Assembly (NCBI GenBank): GCA_964518595.1
Contig: CAZFHA010000027.1
Location: 1 to 53,615, forward strand
From: CAZFHA01 sp964518595
Lineage (GTDB): Bacteria; Bacillota; Clostridia; Saccharofermentanales; Saccharofermentanaceae
Length of the DNA: 53,615 nt
Direction of reading: 5' to 3'
This document shows positions 51,092 through 53,615 of this stretch, one piece after another (within the stretch, counting starts at the first letter, position 1; each line of letters opens with the position of its first letter). The translations under genes were made by a program, and so were the position numbers. The notes beneath the pieces are model-generated. The model searched no databases, was not told where the DNA came from, and saw nothing but the letters and a program-made list of their open reading frames with translations.

Positions 51092-53615
51092 ATGAAAAAG
51101 AGATGGTTATCATTGTTTCTTTGCTTAACCTTGGTAGCGGGTCTTATTATGCCCCAACTTTCCGTGTCGGCTGCCGAAATTGAAACGACAACTTCGGCTA
51201 CCACAGAGGACACGGCAAATAGCCCTTCCAAGGAAACAACAGTGAATCAGGAAGGGGAGGAAGTAAATCCTTCTGATCCTTCAGAGACCTTGGGCGAAAT
51301 CAGCAGTACCGAAAGTGATGGTGAACCTGCGGTTACTACTACACCCCAGCCGCGGCAAGCCCGAGCCGCAACAGCAAGCACATCATCTGTCACCTATGAT
51401 GGTGTAGACATTGGCGGTACGGGAGATCGTGTAAGTTATGATGTGGTGCTTGCCTCTTCTGCCCCCCAAATCCTCAATATCAGTGCCTCTTTCGGAACAG
51501 ACGCTACTGTGACTGATCGAAAGATTGCAATAACTTTGAATGATGGCCTAGGTTTATCTTCTGCTCCCGGTATGAAGAAGGTTTCTGGCAATTGGGTTTT
51601 TGATGCAGCTACTTTGCCTTCCCAATTAGCAGGGGTCATTGTAGGCGGAACTTTTGTAAATAATTCAACTATTTACGGATATCAACCAGGTAGTGGTGTG
51701 CTAACCTATGCCTTTGTAGATGGTACAGAAAGTGTTAGCCTGTCATTGGCTGTTGTCTTTGACAGTGCTTTTGGTTTGAATGATACTGTTAGTCGCGATT
51801 TTAGCAATCCATTAGAGGTGAACATTGCCCAAAGTGTATCTGGTATAGCTACTCCACTGTATGATCAGGTCTTGGATACTTACACCATTGAGAAAGGCTA
51901 TAGAGCTATGCTGATTGGTGGAAGTGCTACAGCTAATGCAGGCGGAAATTTTCAGCTTGAGTCCTATATCTCAATGAACTCTACCTCGCCAAATAGCTCA
52001 GGTACAGGGACAAGAAATTCTCTAATGGAGCAACTTCATGCTGTTTTTAGAGTTCCTAAGCAAATGGGAATTCAGGGTCTAAGTTTTCCCGCGGGCAGTC
52101 TACTAAATAGTACAAACACTGTTTATAGTATAGATACTTCTAATGGTGCCTATGACCTTCTAACTATTGATATTACAAATCATTATGTTACAGTCAAATC
52201 ACTAGTTACACTTGAGTTCAAGCTAGCAGAGGATGCTGTTCCTGGGACAGTCTATGCTTTGACTCGTGATTCTCTTTCTTGGCAGAAAGCTTATGGAATG
52301 ACAGCCAATACAACGGCGGGGACAACTTCAGGTCTTTCTGTCACTACAGCACAACCTTTTATTAATTTAATTCAACCCCAAAATGCCATTGGTAATGTAG
52401 CTTATACAGAGGTGCCGGTAGGTGATCAGGTCTATATGGGCGGTGGCTACTTACTGAATCCCTATGGTGATGCAATCACCGATCAACTTTTGCGCATTAA
52501 GATTACCGATCAAGATGTGGGCATTCGTAGTATGCGGTTGCCTACCGGCAGTGTTTCAGGTGCTACCGATATTACCATCAAAACAAATAAGAACAATACC
52601 TATACAATTCCTTCTGTACCTGGTGTATTTAATGGTTCTAGCCAAGCATTTCTTTCATCTGTTTCACTTCATTCCTTGACTTCGGACAAGGAAGAGTATA
52701 TTACTGAGCTGACTTACAAAGCGACTGATTTTGCTGCCGGCTTTGGAAATAATGGCTTTAGTGGTAACTTTGCCTATCAAGCTAGCTTGCATCTGTCTTT
52801 CTTTGGTCGTTATCTTAGTGTGCCTGGAGATGCAGCAATTAACTATGAGGTTTCTGTTGTCGAACAGGCAGACGGAGACTTGGATGGAGCCTCAGCCCTT
52901 ATTCTTGAAGGAAAGATTCCCGTGGTGAGCAATAAGTCAGCAATTTCCTTAACGGGAGGAGCAGGTTTCAGCTTATCAGGCAATAAATTGGCCGGTCAAA
53001 GGTATTCTATGAAAGCGAGCTTTGCTGTGGCTGGAAGCTATACGGCTACGTATATTACGCCTGTTTCTACCTATCATAAAGGCTTTGCTATTTATATTCG
53101 GGATACTGAATATTTAACAATTGATCCCAATACAATTAAAGTAACACAAAAAAGTGATCTAGCCGATGTTACCTATTCTGTATCCGATGGCTCTTTAGTT
53201 GCGGCTCAAAGCTTGGATAACACGGGCAATAAAGTCTATACGTTAAAAATTCCTGATCTTAAGATAGGATATTTGTCGGCTAATTTAGTGGACTATGGCT
53301 TTGTGCTGGACTACGACTATAAAGTAAATAATGCAGCCCCTTCGGTTACAATTACAGCCGATAAACTCATTCAAGTTGCGGCATTGAATAGTAATACACT
53401 CATGACAACTAAAAGTAATACCTCTTCCTATATGACTACAAATATGTATAACGTAGATGGCAGTGGTGACTTAAATAGAACCTTCAATGTAGTCTCAAGT
53501 CTAACAAGTTTAAGCCTAACTGCTCAGAAGGATTTCTCCGTCACTACCGCTGCCAATTTGAATGGTGGCTCATGGACTACTTATGACTATGCAACCCAAT
53601 CTACTGTAATTAACT
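51092..53615 (+). CDS. large secreted surface protein, truncated by the window edge
   Basis: The frame is open from ATG 51092 to the right edge (841 codons and one base). AAAAGGAG lies 11 bases upstream. The product begins with a signal peptide (MKKRWLSLFLCLTLVAGLIM then PQLSVSA) and a Ser/Thr/Glu-rich linker to about residue 95. Long Asn/Gly/Thr/Val-rich beta-type sequence follows (YDGVDIGGTGDRVSYDVVLA ... INLIQPQNAIGNVAYTEVPV). No enzymatic motif is visible. It resembles a cell-surface adhesin or wall protein, and C-terminal anchoring cannot be judged. It follows the sigma-factor gene by 61 bases and may be its target or operon partner. Confidence 0.75.
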   Translation, partial: MKKRWLSLFLCLTLVAGLIMPQLSVSAAEIETTTSATTEDTANSPSKETTVNQEGEEVNPSDPSETLGEISSTESDGEPAVTTTPQPRQARAATASTSSVTYDGVDIGGTGDRVSYDVVLASSAPQILNISASFGTDATVTDRKIAITLNDGLGLSSAPGMKKVSGNWVFDAATLPSQLAGVIVGGTFVNNSTIYGYQPGSGVLTYAFVDGTESVSLSLAVVFDSAFGLNDTVSRDFSNPLEVNIAQSVSGIATPLYDQVLDTYTIEKGYRAMLIGGSATANAGGNFQLESYISMNSTSPNSSGTGTRNSLMEQLHAVFRVPKQMGIQGLSFPAGSLLNSTNTVYSIDTSNGAYDLLTIDITNHYVTVKSLVTLEFKLAEDAVPGTVYALTRDSLSWQKAYGMTANTTAGTTSGLSVTTAQPFINLIQPQNAIGNVAYTEVPVGDQVYMGGGYLLNPYGDAITDQLLRIKITDQDVGIRSMRLPTGSVSGATDITIKTNKNNTYTIPSVPGVFNGSSQAFLSSVSLHSLTSDKEEYITELTYKATDFAAGFGNNGFSGNFAYQASLHLSFFGRYLSVPGDAAINYEVSVVEQADGDLDGASALILEGKIPVVSNKSAISLTGGAGFSLSGNKLAGQRYSMKASFAVAGSYTATYITPVSTYHKGFAIYIRDTEYLTIDPNTIKVTQKSDLADVTYSVSDGSLVAAQSLDNTGNKVYTLKIPDLKIGYLSANLVDYGFVLDYDYKVNNAAPSVTITADKLIQVAALNSNTLMTTKSNTSSYMTTNMYNVDGSGDLNRTFNVVSSLTSLSLTAQKDFSVTTAANLNGGSWTTYDYATQSTVIN

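Noticed and set aside
1..53615. CRISPR array, prophage or integrase
   Set aside because: No regularly spaced repeat arrays, phage structural genes or recombinases were seen in the frames I read.

Overview
The window looks like the chromosome of a low-to-mid GC Gram-positive bacterium, probably an anaerobic member of the Bacillota (Clostridia-like). The support is the strong AGGAGG-type ribosome sites, frequent GTG/TTG starts, an EFR1-type flavodoxin/ferredoxin, an Agr-type two-component pair and surface proteins with MucBP repeats. No species can be named from the sequence. There is no ribosomal or core replication block. This is a patchwork of regulators, small operons, toxin-antitoxin modules, decayed genes and surface proteins.

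Layout. 1-1.6 kb: a frameshifted, edge-truncated IS1182-type transposase. 1.8-5.3 kb: a HAD phosphatase overlapping the first of three tandem paralogous membrane-anchored proteins, the middle one broken in an A5C5 homopolymer. 5.4-9.6 kb: an XRE/zinc-ribbon regulator, a chloramphenicol-acetyltransferase remnant, a cysteine hydrolase, a vapBC module with a clear palindromic operator, and a divergent aldo-keto reductase/MerR pair with a 19-bp-spacer promoter. 9.7-13.6 kb: an AraC regulator divergent from kdgK-kduI-kduD (uronate/pectin breakdown). 13.7-18 kb: a membrane protein, an AraC/GyrI-like regulator, a chimeric pseudogene, an EFR1 ferredoxin, a YaiI/YqxD protein and a PNPOx-type protein. 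18.3-20 kb: tRNA-Ser(GCU), followed by a VbhA-type antitoxin beside a dead fic toxin, and hicAB. 20.3-28.9 kb: a membrane LuxR regulator, small proteins, a WYL regulator, a DJ-1/PfpI protein, an AgrC/AgrA-like pair without agrB or agrD, a TMEM175-type channel and DUF3784/DUF6882-like proteins.

29-39.6 kb: a nuclease lipoprotein next to an alpha/beta hydrolase, an arsenic-type operon (arsR, permease, CXXC thioredoxin-like protein, arsC), a voltage-gated-type K+ channel, an M28 peptidase with a membrane domain, a 60-residue membrane protein coupled to an NCS1 permease, an acyltransferase with a C-terminal zinc ribbon, and a BFD-like [2Fe-2S] protein. 39.6-53.6 kb: an LRR/MucBP surface protein with an odd sortase-like tail, a GH78 alpha-L-rhamnosidase, an HTH-TPR regulator with a DUF3592-like partner, a decayed J-domain fragment, a TetR regulator, an ECF sigma factor fused to a membrane segment and outer domain, and the start of a large secreted surface protein that runs off the right edge.

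The kdu genes and the rhamnosidase together suggest use of plant pectin or rhamnogalacturonan. The best candidates for undescribed biology are the HAD plus triple-paralog locus, the membrane-anchored sigma factor with its adjacent secreted protein, and the small-protein/NCS1 permease pair.
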